The position numbers and the translations under genes were made by a program. A stretch of DNA of 64,000 nt from contig DFMV01000045.1 of NCBI GenBank assembly GCA_002375765.1, positions 7,004-71,003 of the forward strand, given 5' to 3'. Source of the DNA: Rhizobiales bacterium UBA3584. Lineage in GTDB: Bacteria > Pseudomonadota > Alphaproteobacteria > Rhizobiales > Devosiaceae. The notes below the pieces were generated by a model. That model worked only from the letters and a program-made list of their open reading frames with translations. It did no database searches and had not been told where the DNA came from. Of this stretch, positions 47,598-58,143 are shown piece after piece. Numbering within the stretch: the first letter of the stretch is position 1; each line of letters starts with the position of its first letter.

Positions 47598-49463
47598 ATG
47601 AGTGACTATGGCGTCATCATTGTCGGCGGAGGACATGCGGGAGCGGAAGCCGCTGCCGCTTCGGCCCGCCTTGGCGTAGCAACTGCCCTGGTCACCCATC
47701 GTTTCGCGACGATTGGCGAGATGAGCTGCAATCCGGCAATTGGTGGATTGGGCAAGGGCCATCTGGTGCGTGAAATCGATGCCCTCGATGGCGTCATGGG
47801 CCGGATCGCCGACAGGGGCGGCATCCAGTTCCGCGTCCTCAATCGGCGCAAGGGGCCCGCAGTGCGTGGTCCGCGGGCGCAGCAGGACCGCAAGCTCTAT
47901 CGCGAGGCGATGCAGGCGGAGCTTTCCGGCACGCCCAATCTGGACATCATCGAAGGCGAAGTCGACGATCTTCTTGTGACCGACGGTGTGGTCAGTGGCG
48001 TCGTGCTGCTCGATGGACGTCAGATCTCAACCAGGGCCGTGGTCCTGACCACCGGCACATTCCTGCGTGGTCTCATCCATCGCGGCGAGGAGACCATTCC
48101 GGCGGGCAGGGCAGGGGAAAGACCGGTACTTGGCCTCTCAGTCCGTCTGGAGGAGCTCGGGCTCAAGCTGGGCCGGCTCAAGACGGGTACGCCTCCGCGG
48201 CTTGATGCCCAGTCGATCAATTTTTCCGCGCTATCAGAGCAACTCGGCGACGAACCGCCCGAGCCGTTTTCGGCGCTCACAGACGTCATAACGACGCGCC
48301 AGATTTCGTGCTTTGAAACCCGCACTACGCCCGAAGCACATCAGATCATTGCTGATAATCTTTCAAAATCAGCGATGTATTCGGGTCGCATCCAATCGCG
48401 GGGGCCGCGCTATTGCCCTTCGATCGAAGACAAGATCGTCCGGTTTGCCGACAAGGACAGCCATCTGGTCTTCCTTGAGCCCGAGGGGCTCGACGATCCG
48501 ACCATTTATCCAAACGGTCTTTCCACGTCTCTCCCGGCCGATGTGCAGCTGCAATTTCTGCAAGCGATGCCCGGTCTTGAGAACGTGGCCATCAAGCGTC
48601 CGGGTTACGCCATCGAGTACGATCATGTCGATCCGCGCGAGCTGGCGCCCAGCCTGATGTTGCGCGCTCTGCCGGGGCTCTACCTCGCCGGTCAGATCAA
48701 CGGCACGACGGGCTATGAAGAGGCCGCCGCGCAGGGGCTTCTGGCCGGGGCCAATGCGGCCCTGGCTGCGCTTGGCCGGGCACCCCTGATTCTGTCGCGC
48801 ACCAATTCCTATCTCGGCGTGATGATCGACGATCTGATTTCCCGAGGCGTAACTGAGCCCTACCGGATGTTCACCTCGCGTGCCGAATTCCGCTTGCAGC
48901 TTCGGGTCGACAATGCCGACCAGCGGCTTACACAGCTTGGGATCGATATCGGCCTGGTGGGTGAGGAGCGAGAGCAGCATTTCCTCGCCCGTACGGCGCG
49001 ACTGGATGGAGCCAAGGCGCTTTTGCATTCCCTATGGGTAACTCCGACCGAGGCTCGCAAAGTCGGCGTGAACGTCAATGCCGATGGCGTGCGGCGCACA
49101 GCCTTTGAACTCATGAGCTATCCAACCACCACACGGCAGGATCTTGAAGCTGTGTGGCCCGAGATTTCGGACATAGAAACAAAGACTTATGAGCAAGTGA
49201 CCATAGACGCGCAATATGCTGTGTATCTCGAGCGCCAGCAGGCCGATGTCGAGGCCGTCAAGCGTGATGAAGCACGGGAAATCCCCACCTGGCTGGACTA
49301 CAGTCTGTTGCCCGGGCTTTCCAATGAAATGAAGCAGAAGCTAATCGCCGCTCGTCCGCAGACCATCGCTCAGGCTCAACGCATCGAAGGCGTAACTCCT
49401 GCGGCCCTCACGCTGGTCCTGGCCGTTATCCGTCGCGGCCGCATCGACCGGAAGGCGTCATGA
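47598..49463 (+). CDS. mnmG: tRNA uridine-5-carboxymethylaminomethyl modification enzyme MnmG
   Basis: 621 residues. FAD enzyme partner of MnmE. FAD-binding [20 protein letters not shown] at the N-terminus, [36 protein letters not shown] with a segment for tRNA, and the helical C-terminal domain ending in [13 protein letters not shown]. Between mnmE and mnmG lie three parS sites. The rsmG start overlaps its stop (ATGA). Confidence 0.98.
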   Translation: MSDYGVIIVGGGHAGAEAAAASARLGVATALVTHRFATIGEMSCNPAIGGLGKGHLVREIDALDGVMGRIADRGGIQFRVLNRRKGPAVRGPRAQQDRKLYREAMQAELSGTPNLDIIEGEVDDLLVTDGVVSGVVLLDGRQISTRAVVLTTGTFLRGLIHRGEETIPAGRAGERPVLGLSVRLEELGLKLGRLKTGTPPRLDAQSINFSALSEQLGDEPPEPFSALTDVITTRQISCFETRTTPEAHQIIADNLSKSAMYSGRIQSRGPRYCPSIEDKIVRFADKDSHLVFLEPEGLDDPTIYPNGLSTSLPADVQLQFLQAMPGLENVAIKRPGYAIEYDHVDPRELAPSLMLRALPGLYLAGQINGTTGYEEAAAQGLLAGANAALAALGRAPLILSRTNSYLGVMIDDLISRGVTEPYRMFTSRAEFRLQLRVDNADQRLTQLGIDIGLVGEEREQHFLARTARLDGAKALLHSLWVTPTEARKVGVNVNADGVRRTAFELMSYPTTTRQDLEAVWPEISDIETKTYEQVTIDAQYAVYLERQQADVEAVKRDEAREIPTWLDYSLLPGLSNEMKQKLIAARPQTIAQAQRIEGVTPAALTLVLAVIRRGRIDRKAS

Positions 49464-50119
49464 CAGGCGATTCGGGCCGTATCGCGGATCTGGAGCGGGT
49501 CGGCGCGGCGACATTTGGCAATGCGGAGGTCATTTCCGCTCAACTCCATAGGTTCTCGGATCATCTCCTGCGCTGGCAGAAGGTTCAGAATCTGGTTTCA
49601 CGTGAAACACCGGGAGATTTGTGGACGCGCCATATCCTTGATTCGCTTCAGATTTTGCCGTCGATCAGCCCATTTTCCGGGCATCTGCGCATCCTCGATA
49701 TCGGCAGTGGCGGCGGATTTCCGGCGATTCCTCTAGCCATCGCGCTGCAGGGGACGGATTTTTCCATGCATCTGATCGAGTCCAACACACGAAAATGTGC
49801 GTTTCTACGCGCCACGGCACGCGAATTCGATCTTCCGATCACCGTTCACACCGCCAGAATCGAGACGGTGTCGCCTGAAACCATAGGTTCCGTCGATCTT
49901 TTTACGTCTCGAGCCCTGGCGCCTTTGCCGCTGCTTTTGAGCTATATCCACCGTTTTTGGGGTCCGGAAAGCCGTGCTGTTCTGCATAAAGGGCGCGAAA
50001 ATGGGGAAGAACTGAAATCAGCGGATTCAGATTGGGTTTACGATGTGTTAAAGCATCAAAGTGCGACGGACAAAGACGGCGTTCTGCTCGAGATATCCCA
50101 TCTGCGGCCTCGCACCTAA
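49460..50119 (+). CDS. rsmG: 16S rRNA (guanine-527 N7) methyltransferase
   Basis: 219 residues. Methylates G527 of 16S rRNA; loss gives low-level streptomycin resistance in other bacteria. [20 protein letters not shown] near the N-terminus, SAM loop [23 protein letters not shown]. The VSRET codons contain a near-perfect parS, an arrangement known from other bacteria. Confidence 0.96.
   Translation: MTGDSGRIADLERVGAATFGNAEVISAQLHRFSDHLLRWQKVQNLVSRETPGDLWTRHILDSLQILPSISPFSGHLRILDIGSGGGFPAIPLAIALQGTDFSMHLIESNTRKCAFLRATAREFDLPITVHTARIETVSPETIGSVDLFTSRALAPLPLLLSYIHRFWGPESRAVLHKGRENGEELKSADSDWVYDVLKHQSATDKDGVLLEISHLRPRT
49594..49609. promoter_or_regulatory. parS site inside rsmG
   Basis: GGTTTCACGTGAAACA, one mismatch to the consensus; the most perfect core of the window (14 of 16 bases palindromic). 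It encodes VSRET. Confidence 0.85.
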
Positions 50120-50156
50120 CCTAAGTGTTTGAAACCATGATGGTTTCGGAGGTCAG

Positions 50157-50957
50157 ATGCATCCGCGTATCATAACTCTCGCTAATCAGAAGGGCGGCGT
50201 CGGCAAAACAACGACGGCGATCAATTTGGCAACTGCCCTTGCGGCCATTGGTGAGCAGGTTCTCATCGTCGATCTCGATCCTCAGGGCAATGCGTCCACG
50301 GGCCTCGGCCTTGGGCGTCAGCAGCGTGAGCGCTCGTCCTACGATCTGCTGCTCAATGAATCGACGGTCAAGGATGCGGCGGTCCGCACCAATGTGCCCA
50401 ATGTGGCGATCGTGCCTTCGACCATGGATCTGTTGGGTGTTGAGCTGATGATCGCGGCTGAGCGTGATCGCGCGTTCCGCCTGAAGTCGGCGCTCGACAA
50501 TGTGGCCGAAGTGACTATTGACGGCAAGCCGATCACCTATGTGCTGATTGACTGCCCACCGTCCCTCAATCTGCTCACCATAAACGCGCTGACGGCCGCG
50601 GACGCGGTTCTCGTGCCGCTGCAATGCGAGTTCTTTGCGCTGGAGGGTTTGAGTCAACTGCTTCAGACCATTGAGCAAATTCGCTCGACGCTCAATCCGC
50701 GCCTGTCGATCCAGGGCGTTGTGATGACTATGTTCGACAAGCGAAACAATCTGTCCGAGCAGGTGCTCAGCGACGTGCGCGAGCATATGGGAACGCTGGT
50801 CTATGATACGGTCATACCGCGTAATGTGCGGCTGTCCGAAGCGCCCAGCTATGGCAAGCCGGCATTGCTGTATGATCTTAAATGCGCCGGAAGTCAGGCC
50901 TATCTTCGATTGGCCACCGAAGTGATCAAGCGTGAACGCCAGTTGCGGGCGGCCTGA
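50157..50957 (+). CDS. parA: Chromosome partitioning protein ParA
   Basis: 266 residues. Walker-type ATPase forming the gradient that moves ParB-parS complexes apart. Deviant Walker A KGGVGKTT at residues 12-19, IVDLDPQGNASTGLG, YVLIDCPPSLNLLTINAL, and VMTMFDKRNNLSEQV. No N-terminal DNA-binding extension, as in chromosomal ParA/Soj. GGAGG precedes the ATG. Coupled to parB. Confidence 0.98.
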   Translation: MHPRIITLANQKGGVGKTTTAINLATALAAIGEQVLIVDLDPQGNASTGLGLGRQQRERSSYDLLLNESTVKDAAVRTNVPNVAIVPSTMDLLGVELMIAAERDRAFRLKSALDNVAEVTIDGKPITYVLIDCPPSLNLLTINALTAADAVLVPLQCEFFALEGLSQLLQTIEQIRSTLNPRLSIQGVVMTMFDKRNNLSEQVLSDVREHMGTLVYDTVIPRNVRLSEAPSYGKPALLYDLKCAGSQAYLRLATEVIKRERQLRAA

Positions 50958-50968
50958 TGGAGAAGACC

Positions 50969-51850
50969 ATGAACGATAAACCCACTCGCCTCGGCCGCGG
51001 CCTCGCCGCCCTCATCGGAGACATGCAGCCGCTGGAAGCCGCGCCGCGCCAAGCGGAAACGACCGGTACGCGTCGTCTGCCGGTGGAATTCATCATCGCC
51101 AGCCGCGCCAATCCGCGCAAGGATTTCGACGCAGAGCTGCTCGAAGACCTGACCAATTCGATTCGCGAAAAGGGCGTCATGCAGCCGCTCCTGGTACGCC
51201 CAAGCGATCAGGGCCCCGATGTCTTTGAAATCATTGCCGGCGAGCGCCGGTGGCGGGCCGCTCAGAGGGCAGGGCTGCATGAGGTTCCGGTCATTATCCG
51301 TGAGGTCGATGACAAGGAAGCTCTTGAGCTGGCTATTATCGAAAACGTTCAGCGCGCCGATCTCAATCCGCTTGAAGAAGCGCAAGGCTATGGCCAGCTG
51401 ATCGAACAGTTCGATTACACCCAGAACGATCTTGCCCATGTCATCGGCAAGTCCCGTTCACATGTTGCCAATACGCTTCGGTTGCTCAGATTGCCCGACG
51501 AGGTGCAAGGCATGCTGGAGCGTGGCGAATTGACCGCCGGGCACGCACGGACGCTGATTACATCTGACGATCCGCTCGCTTTGGCTCGACGGATTGTCGA
51601 TTCGGGTCTTTCGGTGCGTGAAGCCGAAGCGTTGCATCAAAAGGGCGCTGAGGCGCGCCGGCCGCTGCCGATCGGCGAAAAGCGCGGGCCGTCAAAGGAT
51701 GCGGATACGTTGGCGCTCGAAAAACAATTGTCAGATGCTTTGGGATTGTCGGTCACGCTCGAACATAAGGAGCGCGGCGGGAAGCTTGAAATCCGGTACA
51801 AAACCCTTGAGCAGCTCGATGGCATCTGTGCACGTTTGCTGCCTCATTAG
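50969..51850 (+). CDS. parB: Chromosome partitioning protein ParB
   Basis: 293 residues. CTPase sliding clamp loaded at parS. N-terminal ParA-stimulating RLGRGLAALIGD, CTP-binding ANPRKDF and AGERRWRAAQRAG boxes, HTH region IGKSRSHVANTLRLLRLP, and a C-terminal dimerisation domain ending LEQLDGICARLLPH. ATG 50969 is preceded by GGAGAAG at ideal spacing; an ATG at 50957 overlapping the parA stop is an alternative. A parS site follows five bases after its stop. Confidence 0.97.
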   Translation: MNDKPTRLGRGLAALIGDMQPLEAAPRQAETTGTRRLPVEFIIASRANPRKDFDAELLEDLTNSIREKGVMQPLLVRPSDQGPDVFEIIAGERRWRAAQRAGLHEVPVIIREVDDKEALELAIIENVQRADLNPLEEAQGYGQLIEQFDYTQNDLAHVIGKSRSHVANTLRLLRLPDEVQGMLERGELTAGHARTLITSDDPLALARRIVDSGLSVREAEALHQKGAEARRPLPIGEKRGPSKDADTLALEKQLSDALGLSVTLEHKERGGKLEIRYKTLEQLDGICARLLPH

Positions 51851-51854
51851 GGCG

Positions 51855-51870
51855 AGTTGCACGTGAAACA
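51855..51870. promoter_or_regulatory. parS site downstream of parB
   Basis: AGTTGCACGTGAAACA: two mismatches, one at the position that is free in the Bacillus consensus. It sits in the parB-holA gap. Confidence 0.75.
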
Positions 51871-51892
51871 TCGTGCTAAGTGGTTGATGCAA

Positions 51893-52915
51893 CTAGCGTC
51901 TTGCAGCGGCCATGCAGATCGCCAGCAAGGCCTGGCGCCCAATCGCGGGTGCGAGCGGCCCTGATTTGCGGCTTTCCAGAATTGCGCTGGCCAGTCGATT
52001 GCAGGCTGCGGCCAAGCCATCATCGTTCCAGAGTCTGAGCTGCTGTTCGAAGCTGGACTTGCGGGAAAAGTGAATACGCGGCGTCGCACGGCTGATGATC
52101 TGATCCATGCTCGCGCCGGTGTCGATTTCAGCCCGCATGGCCCGCAGTCGGGAAAAGTGCTGCATTGCAACGATGAGCAGACGTTGTGCGTCGGTGCCGG
52201 CGCTTGCTGCGCGCGTCATGGCTTCATCGAAGCGGCGTGCATGGCCGGTTGCGACAGCGTCAACCACAGCATCGACGGCCAGCGCAGCGTTGTCGCCGCA
52301 CAGTTTCATAACCTCCTCGCGCGACAAGGTTCCACCCTCGCCGGCATAGAGAACGAGTTTTTGCAGCTCGCTTCGCGTCACCTGCCGGTCATTGCCCAGC
52401 ATATCGCGCAACATGGACACCAGATCGGTTTCGAGCGTTATTTCGGCCTGAGCAAATGTCTCACGGATCAGGGTGTCAATCGTCTGGCCGGTATCGGCGT
52501 AGCATGGCAGCGCCCGGGCATCCTTGCGGGCCTCGGCCTGCTTGCGCAGGGCATCTGTGGGCTTGAGGTCAGCCCCTTCAACGATGAAAACTGTTTGAGC
52601 GCCTTCGTCCAAGAGCTCAACCAGCGTTGGGGCCAGTTTATTTGTCGCTGCCCGGATGCGGATTGTCGTCTGGCCGCCGAACAATGATGGGCTGCGCGCC
52701 AGAATCCCCAGCCGTTGCGGATCGGCGTCGATCTCGCTCATATGCAATTGAGAAAGACTCTCCGGATCGGGTGGGTCTCCGGCGAATTGCTTGACGAGCC
52801 GCGCCGCATTTTCGCTGACCAGCCCTGTGTCGGGGCCGTAAACCAGCACAAGGCCGGACGTCAGGTCGGGCCTCGACAGGAATTTCTCAATGTCACGGCC
52901 CTTGAGAGCGGTCAT
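51893..52915 (-). CDS. holA: DNA polymerase III subunit delta
   Basis: 340 residues. Clamp-loader subunit that opens the beta sliding clamp. AAA-like fold without a Walker A lysine, as normal for delta: N-terminal SGLVLVYGPDTGLVSENAARL, VEGADLKPTDALRKQAE, and the C-terminal collar helices ending RQALLAICMAAARR. The ATG overlaps the lptE stop. Third gene of leuS-lptE-holA. Confidence 0.93.
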   Translation of the reverse strand: MTALKGRDIEKFLSRPDLTSGLVLVYGPDTGLVSENAARLVKQFAGDPPDPESLSQLHMSEIDADPQRLGILARSPSLFGGQTTIRIRAATNKLAPTLVELLDEGAQTVFIVEGADLKPTDALRKQAEARKDARALPCYADTGQTIDTLIRETFAQAEITLETDLVSMLRDMLGNDRQVTRSELQKLVLYAGEGGTLSREEVMKLCGDNAALAVDAVVDAVATGHARRFDEAMTRAASAGTDAQRLLIVAMQHFSRLRAMRAEIDTGASMDQIISRATPRIHFSRKSSFEQQLRLWNDDGLAAACNRLASAILESRKSGPLAPAIGRQALLAICMAAARR

Positions 52916-53406
52916 TGCACCCCAAGATCGGCAAGCAGAGCCAGGCGAATGGTTTCCGCTGCGGACCTGGCTGCCTGCTCCTCGGCTGCGGCGCGCGCGG
53001 CATCGTCGGCAACGATCTGGCCGTTTGTGCGATAGCCGGCAGTGGCTGATCGCGTGCCGGCGCTCATTCGCACGCCGTTCTGCTCAACACGATAAGTTAT
53101 TGTAATCGTTAGCTGATATTCGGAAATTGGGCCCGGTACGTCGGAAAGTCCAATCCGTGTTGCACTGGATGAAACCTGAGCAGAAAACTGCGGCGCGTCG
53201 GCGGTTGCCGGACCAAACCGGCCCGAAAGCGTCTGATATACCACTTGCTCAAGGCGCGTTTCGGGCTCCGCATAACGCAGCGCGACGCTTTGGCTGGAGA
53301 TGGCCGCATCGCCATAAACAGGCGTTAACGTGCAGCCGGCGGAAAGCCCCGCCGCTGCCAATGCAACGCCCAAACAGGTGGCGCGGACGATTCTAGCAAA
53401 CGACAT
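52912..53406 (-). CDS. lptE: LPS-assembly lipoprotein LptE
   Basis: 164 residues. Lipoprotein signal with lipobox LSAGC, lipidated C25. LptE plugs the LptD barrel in the outer membrane. Sequence conservation is low, but CTLTPVYG, the [10 protein letters not shown] strand, the helical tail ([20 protein letters not shown]) and the position between leuS and holA identify it. Its start overlaps the leuS end by 14 bases. Confidence 0.9.
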   Translation of the reverse strand: MSFARIVRATCLGVALAAAGLSAGCTLTPVYGDAAISSQSVALRYAEPETRLEQVVYQTLSGRFGPATADAPQFSAQVSSSATRIGLSDVPGPISEYQLTITITYRVEQNGVRMSAGTRSATAGYRTNGQIVADDAARAAAEEQAARSAAETIRLALLADLGVQ

Positions 53407-56014
53407 TGACGATCCTGTTGGGCACGACGATCACCTTACGTGGAGGATTGCCGTCGAGAATGCGGGCAACCGCTTCCAGTGACAAGGCCGCAGCTTCCGC
53501 CTGCGTCGAGGGAGCGTCCTTGGGCATCTCTATTTCGCCGCGCCGCTTTCCATTAACCTGAACGGCCAAAACCACAGTATCGTCAATAAGATATGCGGGA
53601 TCTGCCTCGGGCCAGGGCGTGTCACAAACCATGGTCTGATGACCCAGGTTTGCCCAGCAGCTCTCGGCCAGGTGGGGCATCATCGGGGCGATGAACTGCA
53701 CAAAACGCTCAATGGCAATTCGCAGGGCCGAAATATTGGCAAGCGAGGGCGATTCGCTGACGACCGGGATAAATTTCTGAATGGCGTTGGCCAGTTCATA
53801 GATCTGGGCGACGGCGCGGTTAAATCTCAGACCGGTCAGATCGGCCTCGATCAGCGCCGTTGCCTTGTGGGCGGCTTTCAAAATGTCGATCGTGCGTGGG
53901 TCTTCCTGGTCGATCGTGCTGGGTTCGAGCGAAAGCAATTCACGCGCTTCCCCAACCAGCTTGTGGACGCGCTGCGAAAAGCGCCAGGCGCCCTCGATAC
54001 CTGCCTCTGTCCATTGGACGTCGCGTTCGGGCGGAGAGTCCGAGAGCACAAACCAGCGCACGGTATCGGCGCCATAGGCGGCAATCATATCGTCGGGATC
54101 GATGACGTTGCGCTTGGATTTGCTCATTTTTTCGATCGATCCGATGGTCACCGGCTCGCCGGTAACCGATGAGGTCGCCACACGCTGCCCATCGGATGTT
54201 TCGAGCACGACCTCGGACGGCGACATCCAGTTGCCCTGGGCGTCCTTGTAGGTCTCGTGGGTCACCATGCCCTGGGTGAACAGGCCCTTGAATGGTTCAT
54301 CGATGTCCATGTGCCCGGTGCGGCTCATGGCGCGGGCGAAAAAGCGCGAATAGAGCAGGTGCAGAATGGCGTGTTCGATGCCGCCGATATACTGGTCGAC
54401 CGGCAGCCATTCGTTGGCCATTTCCGGAATGGTCGGGTTTTCAGCCCGCGGCGCTGTAAAGCGCACGAAATACCATGAGGAATCAACGAATGTGTCCATG
54501 GTATCGGTTTCACGCCGCGCCTTTGAGCCGCATGAGGGACAATCGACCTGCTTGAAGGTCGGGTGCCTGTCGAGCGGATTGCCGGGCGTATCGAATTCCA
54601 CATCGGCCGGCAGACGTACCGGCAGCTGATCCTTGGGCACGGGCACGATGCCGCATGTGTCGCAATGGATTACCGGGATCGGGCACCCCCAGTAGCGCTG
54701 GCGGGAAATGCCCCAGTCGCGCAGCCGGTAATTGACCTGGCGGACACCCTGGGGCTTGCCTTCAACCTTTCTGGTTTCAAGAAAGCGGGCAATGGCGTCC
54801 TTGGCCGCATCGACGTCCAATCCATCGAGGAAGCCGGAATTGAAGGCTACGCCCGGTCCGGTATAGGCTTCGGCGCCAATGGAAAATTCATCGGCGTCGG
54901 CATCGGGTGGCAGAACGACCGGGATAACCGGCAGATCGTAGTTGCGTGCGAATTCGAGATCGCGCTGATCGTGGGCCGGACAGCCAAAAATCGCACCGGT
55001 GCCGTAGTCCATCAACACGAAATTGGCGACATAAACGGGCAGAGTGGCGCCTTCGATGACCGGATGCTTGACGGTGATCGCGGTCCGGTAGCCCTTTTTA
55101 TCGGCCTTTTCGATCGCTTCGGCCGACGTACCCATGCGATGACATTCGGCGATAAACGCGGCGAGATCTGCGTCGTTCTTGGCGATATGGGCGGCGATTG
55201 GATGATCGGCCGAAAGCGCGACGAACGAGGCGCCGAACAGGGTGTCGGGGCGGGTGGTAAAAACTTCAACGCTAGGTTGATCGGCATCGCCTTCGGCGAT
55301 CTCGAACAACACCCGCAACCCTTCGGAGCGGCCGATCCAGTTTCGCTGCATCAGACGTACTTTTTCGGGCCAGTCGGTCAAACCGTCGATCGCGGACAGC
55401 AGATCTTCAGCGAAGTCGGAAATCTTGAAGAACCACTGGGTCAATTCGCGCTGTTCGACCAGGGCGCCCGAGCGCCAGCCGCGACCGTCAATCACCTGCT
55501 CATTGGCCAGCACCGTATGATCGACCGGATCCCAGTTGACCTTGGAGGACTTGCGCGTCACCAGGCCCGCTTCGAGCATGTCGATGAACAACATCTGCTG
55601 ACGATGATAATATTCCTCGTCACAGGTCGCGAATTCCCTGCTCCAGTCGAGCGAAAAGCCCATGGATTGCAGTTGCTTGCGCATCGCAGCGATGTTTTCA
55701 TATGTCCAGTCGCGCGGGTGAACCTTGTTGGCCATAGCCGCATTTTCGGCCGGCATCCCGAAGGCGTCCCAGCCCATTGGGTGCAAAACCTTCTTGCCCT
55801 TGGCGCGCTGGAACCGGGCCACCACATCGCCCATGGTGTAATTGCGCACATGGCCCACATGGATGCGGCCCGAGGGATAGGGGAACATCTCGAGGACGTA
55901 ATAGGGCTGACGCGGATCGTCGTTGGACGTTTCGAAGGTTTTCTTCTCCGCCCAGACCTTTTGCCAGTGGGGTTCTTGTTCGCGCGGATTGTAGCGCTCG
56001 GAAGCGTTTGCCAT
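53393..56014 (-). CDS. leuS: Leucyl-tRNA synthetase
   Basis: 873 residues. Class I synthetase. HIGH-type motif [13 protein letters not shown] near the N-terminus, editing domain CP1 with [16 protein letters not shown], zinc-type segment ([37 protein letters not shown]), and the KMSKS loop [15 protein letters not shown]. The ATG at 56014 gives [18 protein letters not shown]; the frame continues 21 codons upstream without similarity. Head of leuS-lptE-holA. Confidence 0.98.
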   Translation of the reverse strand: MANASERYNPREQEPHWQKVWAEKKTFETSNDDPRQPYYVLEMFPYPSGRIHVGHVRNYTMGDVVARFQRAKGKKVLHPMGWDAFGMPAENAAMANKVHPRDWTYENIAAMRKQLQSMGFSLDWSREFATCDEEYYHRQQMLFIDMLEAGLVTRKSSKVNWDPVDHTVLANEQVIDGRGWRSGALVEQRELTQWFFKISDFAEDLLSAIDGLTDWPEKVRLMQRNWIGRSEGLRVLFEIAEGDADQPSVEVFTTRPDTLFGASFVALSADHPIAAHIAKNDADLAAFIAECHRMGTSAEAIEKADKKGYRTAITVKHPVIEGATLPVYVANFVLMDYGTGAIFGCPAHDQRDLEFARNYDLPVIPVVLPPDADADEFSIGAEAYTGPGVAFNSGFLDGLDVDAAKDAIARFLETRKVEGKPQGVRQVNYRLRDWGISRQRYWGCPIPVIHCDTCGIVPVPKDQLPVRLPADVEFDTPGNPLDRHPTFKQVDCPSCGSKARRETDTMDTFVDSSWYFVRFTAPRAENPTIPEMANEWLPVDQYIGGIEHAILHLLYSRFFARAMSRTGHMDIDEPFKGLFTQGMVTHETYKDAQGNWMSPSEVVLETSDGQRVATSSVTGEPVTIGSIEKMSKSKRNVIDPDDMIAAYGADTVRWFVLSDSPPERDVQWTEAGIEGAWRFSQRVHKLVGEARELLSLEPSTIDQEDPRTIDILKAAHKATALIEADLTGLRFNRAVAQIYELANAIQKFIPVVSESPSLANISALRIAIERFVQFIAPMMPHLAESCWANLGHQTMVCDTPWPEADPAYLIDDTVVLAVQVNGKRRGEIEMPKDAPSTQAEAAALSLEAVARILDGNPPRKVIVVPNRIVNVVC

Positions 56015-56107
56015 AGAAAGTACCGGTCGCGGCCCTATACTTGAGAAGAGATGAGAAATTGGGTAGGCGACCATCACCAGAAAAGCGCCGGAAGGTCAAC
56101 CATTCCC

Positions 56108-56782
56108 ATGAGCCCAAACGCCCCGGAAACCGCTGCCCAGCGGCTCGCGGACATCAGGAACCGCATGGATCGCGCCGCCAATCGCATTGCAGGCAGCGTC
56201 CCTGCCGAACTGGTGGCGGTATCCAAGACGTTCGACGCCGACACGATCATTCCGGTCATAGAGGCCGGCCAGCGCCATTTTGGCGAAAACCGAGTTCAGG
56301 AGGCCCAGGGAAAATGGCCGGATTTAAAGGCGGCGTATCCCAATATTGTTCTCCATCTGATTGGGCCGCTGCAGACCAACAAGGCTGGTGACGCCGTAGC
56401 GCTGTTCGATGTCATCGAGAGTGTGGATCGCGACAAGCTGGCCAGAATTCTGGCAAGCGAGATGGAAAAGCAGGACCGCAAGCTGCCGTGTTTTGTGCAG
56501 GTCAATATCGGCGGCGAGGAACAAAAGGCCGGGGTGGTGGTATCGGAAACTGTTGAATTCGTGGGCCGATGCAGGGATCAATATGGGCTCGATATCGTTG
56601 GATTGATGTGCATTCCGCCGCTCGGGGAAGCGCCGGGTCCGTATTTTGCCCAGCTGGCGCGTTTGGCCAAGGAAGCGGGTGTATCGCAACTTTCGATGGG
56701 CATGAGTTCGGATTTCGAGACGGCAATCGTGATGGGAGCGACACAGGTTCGAGTGGGTTCAGCTCTTTTCGGCGCCCGATAA
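56108..56782 (+). CDS. YggS family pyridoxal-phosphate homeostasis protein
   Basis: 224 residues, single TIM barrel (PLPBP/COG0325). The PLP lysine is in LVAVSKTFDADTI; HFGENRVQEAQGKW and HLIGPLQTNK are diagnostic, and GMSSDFETAIVMGATQVRVGSALFG (two adjoining blocks) closes the barrel. ATG 56108 is chosen; an ATG at 56051 with an upstream GAGAAGAG is possible. Divergent from leuS. Confidence 0.92.
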   Translation: MSPNAPETAAQRLADIRNRMDRAANRIAGSVPAELVAVSKTFDADTIIPVIEAGQRHFGENRVQEAQGKWPDLKAAYPNIVLHLIGPLQTNKAGDAVALFDVIESVDRDKLARILASEMEKQDRKLPCFVQVNIGGEEQKAGVVVSETVEFVGRCRDQYGLDIVGLMCIPPLGEAPGPYFAQLARLAKEAGVSQLSMGMSSDFETAIVMGATQVRVGSALFGAR

Positions 56783-56885
56783 CGCGCATGTGATTGGCGA
56801 TTGTTCGACCGGACCTCAATTGAATCGTATGTCCTTGAGAAGGCAGGTGTGTAACCCTCGCCAATGAGAATCGGGAGTTTTGCTG

Positions 56886-57569
56886 ATGAATAAGCGCCGT
56901 TTGCTGGTTGTCGATGATGACGCCGAATTGCGTGCCGCATTGGTGGGGCAGCTCGAACCTTATCGGGAGTTCGATATCACCGAAGCCGAAACAGCGGCTG
57001 CTGCGCTCGAGACGGCAAAGTCCGGCCATTTCGACCTTATGCTGCTCGATGTCGGACTGCCCGACATGGATGGGCGCGAGGCGCTAAAGATCATGCGCAA
57101 TGACGGGTTTCGGGCGCCCGTCATCATGCTGACGGGCCAGGACAGCGAGTCCGATGAAATCCGCGGGCTGGAGAGCGGCGCCAACGATTATGTCACCAAG
57201 CCCTTCCGCTTTTCGGTGCTTCTGGCGCGCATGCGGGCCGCCCTTCGCCAGCACGACCAGAGCGAGGATGTGGTCTTTACAATCGGGCCCTATAGCTTCC
57301 AGCCGGCCGCCAAGACGCTCGAAAATGGCGATGGCTCGAAAATCAGGCTGACCGACAAGGAAACTTCGATCCTGAAGTTTCTTTATCGGCAGGGGGCCAA
57401 GACCATTTCGCGCGACGTTCTGCTCGCCGAAGTGTGGGGGTACAACAATCGGGTCACCACCCATACGCTCGAGACCCACATCTACCGCCTGCGGCAAAAG
57501 ATCGAACGCGACCCGTCAAACGCGCGGCTCCTGGTTACAGAAGAAGGCGGATACCGGCTGGTTCCCTGA
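56886..57569 (+). CDS. OmpR/PhoB-family response regulator, CenR/OtpR-like
   Basis: 227 residues. Receiver domain: LLVVDDDAELRAAL, phosphoacceptor D in MLLDVGLPDMDGRE, VIMLTGQ, and VTKPFR. Winged-helix output domain from about residue 130 (LTDKETSILKFLYRQ; HTLETHIYRLRQKIERD). The next gene is a cyclic-nucleotide-binding protein. The same pair is known in Brucella as OtpR-Cpk, and OtpR is the orthologue of the cell-envelope regulator CenR; I infer the same role here. No histidine kinase is adjacent. ATG 56886 chosen. Confidence 0.85.
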   Translation: MNKRRLLVVDDDAELRAALVGQLEPYREFDITEAETAAAALETAKSGHFDLMLLDVGLPDMDGREALKIMRNDGFRAPVIMLTGQDSESDEIRGLESGANDYVTKPFRFSVLLARMRAALRQHDQSEDVVFTIGPYSFQPAAKTLENGDGSKIRLTDKETSILKFLYRQGAKTISRDVLLAEVWGYNNRVTTHTLETHIYRLRQKIERDPSNARLLVTEEGGYRLVP

Positions 57570-57656
57570 TATCTCTCGACCCAATTTCGTCTAAGTCTTT
57601 GCGAGCTCGGTAATTTATGCCAATCATATGCCCTTAACGCGCGACCGGGGGCATGT

Positions 57657-58109
57657 ATGGACGAAGCGGCGGCAGTGGCCGCACTCGCAGAGCTTGACGT
57701 TTTTTCCAGCTTTTCTGATGAACAGCTGCGCCTTTTAGCGTTTGTTTGCGAGGAAATCTCGCTGGCCCCGGGCGATGCTCTGTATGCCGCCGGCGATGCT
57801 GCCGATGGGGCCTATGTGCTGGTTTCGGGGGCTCTGGAGTCGACGCACTCTCCGGTCGAAGGCAGTGGGCAATTTCGCATCGAGCCGGTTGCGCTGGTCG
57901 GTGAGCTTGGACTGATGTTGACGCGCCCGCGCGGCGCTTCGGTCAAGGCGTTGCGGACGAGCACGCTGCTTTTCGTACCAAGGGCGCCGTTCATGAAACT
58001 GCTGCGCAGCCATCCCGAGCTTGCCGAAGACGTCGCAGCAACGCTGCGGGCCGAGCTTTCGCGCTATCTCGACTCCATTGCCCAGCTCGGTGAGCGGTTT
58101 TCTAGATAG
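57657..58109 (+). CDS. Cyclic-nucleotide-binding-domain protein (Cpk-like)
   Basis: 150 residues, one cNMP-binding beta-roll: VFSSFSDEQLRLLAFVCEEISLAPGDALYAAGDAADGAYVLVSGAL (several conserved blocks) and the phosphate-binding-cassette region near VALVGELGLMLTRPRGASVKAL, with the key glutamate and arginine of the GE-(x)n-R-A pattern. No DNA-binding or kinase domain. In Brucella the equivalent gene next to otpR is named cpk (protein kinase A regulatory-subunit-like). Ligand not proven. Confidence 0.88.
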   Translation: MDEAAAVAALAELDVFSSFSDEQLRLLAFVCEEISLAPGDALYAAGDAADGAYVLVSGALESTHSPVEGSGQFRIEPVALVGELGLMLTRPRGASVKALRTSTLLFVPRAPFMKLLRSHPELAEDVAATLRAELSRYLDSIAQLGERFSR

Positions 58110-58111
58110 AG

Positions 58112-58135
58112 CGCCTTTCGCTTTTCGAGAAGGCG
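58112..58135. terminator. Weak bidirectional hairpin between convergent genes
   Basis: CGCCTT (58112-58117) and AAGGCG (58130-58135) pair across 12 nt between the Cpk-like gene and xthA. Short stem and no long T-run. Confidence 0.3.
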
Positions 58136-58143
58136 GGCCGGCA

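Noticed and set aside
54563..56044. 493-codon open frame antisense to leuS
   Set aside because: Pure shadow of leuS codon bias; rich in improbable G/R/H runs and without family similarity.
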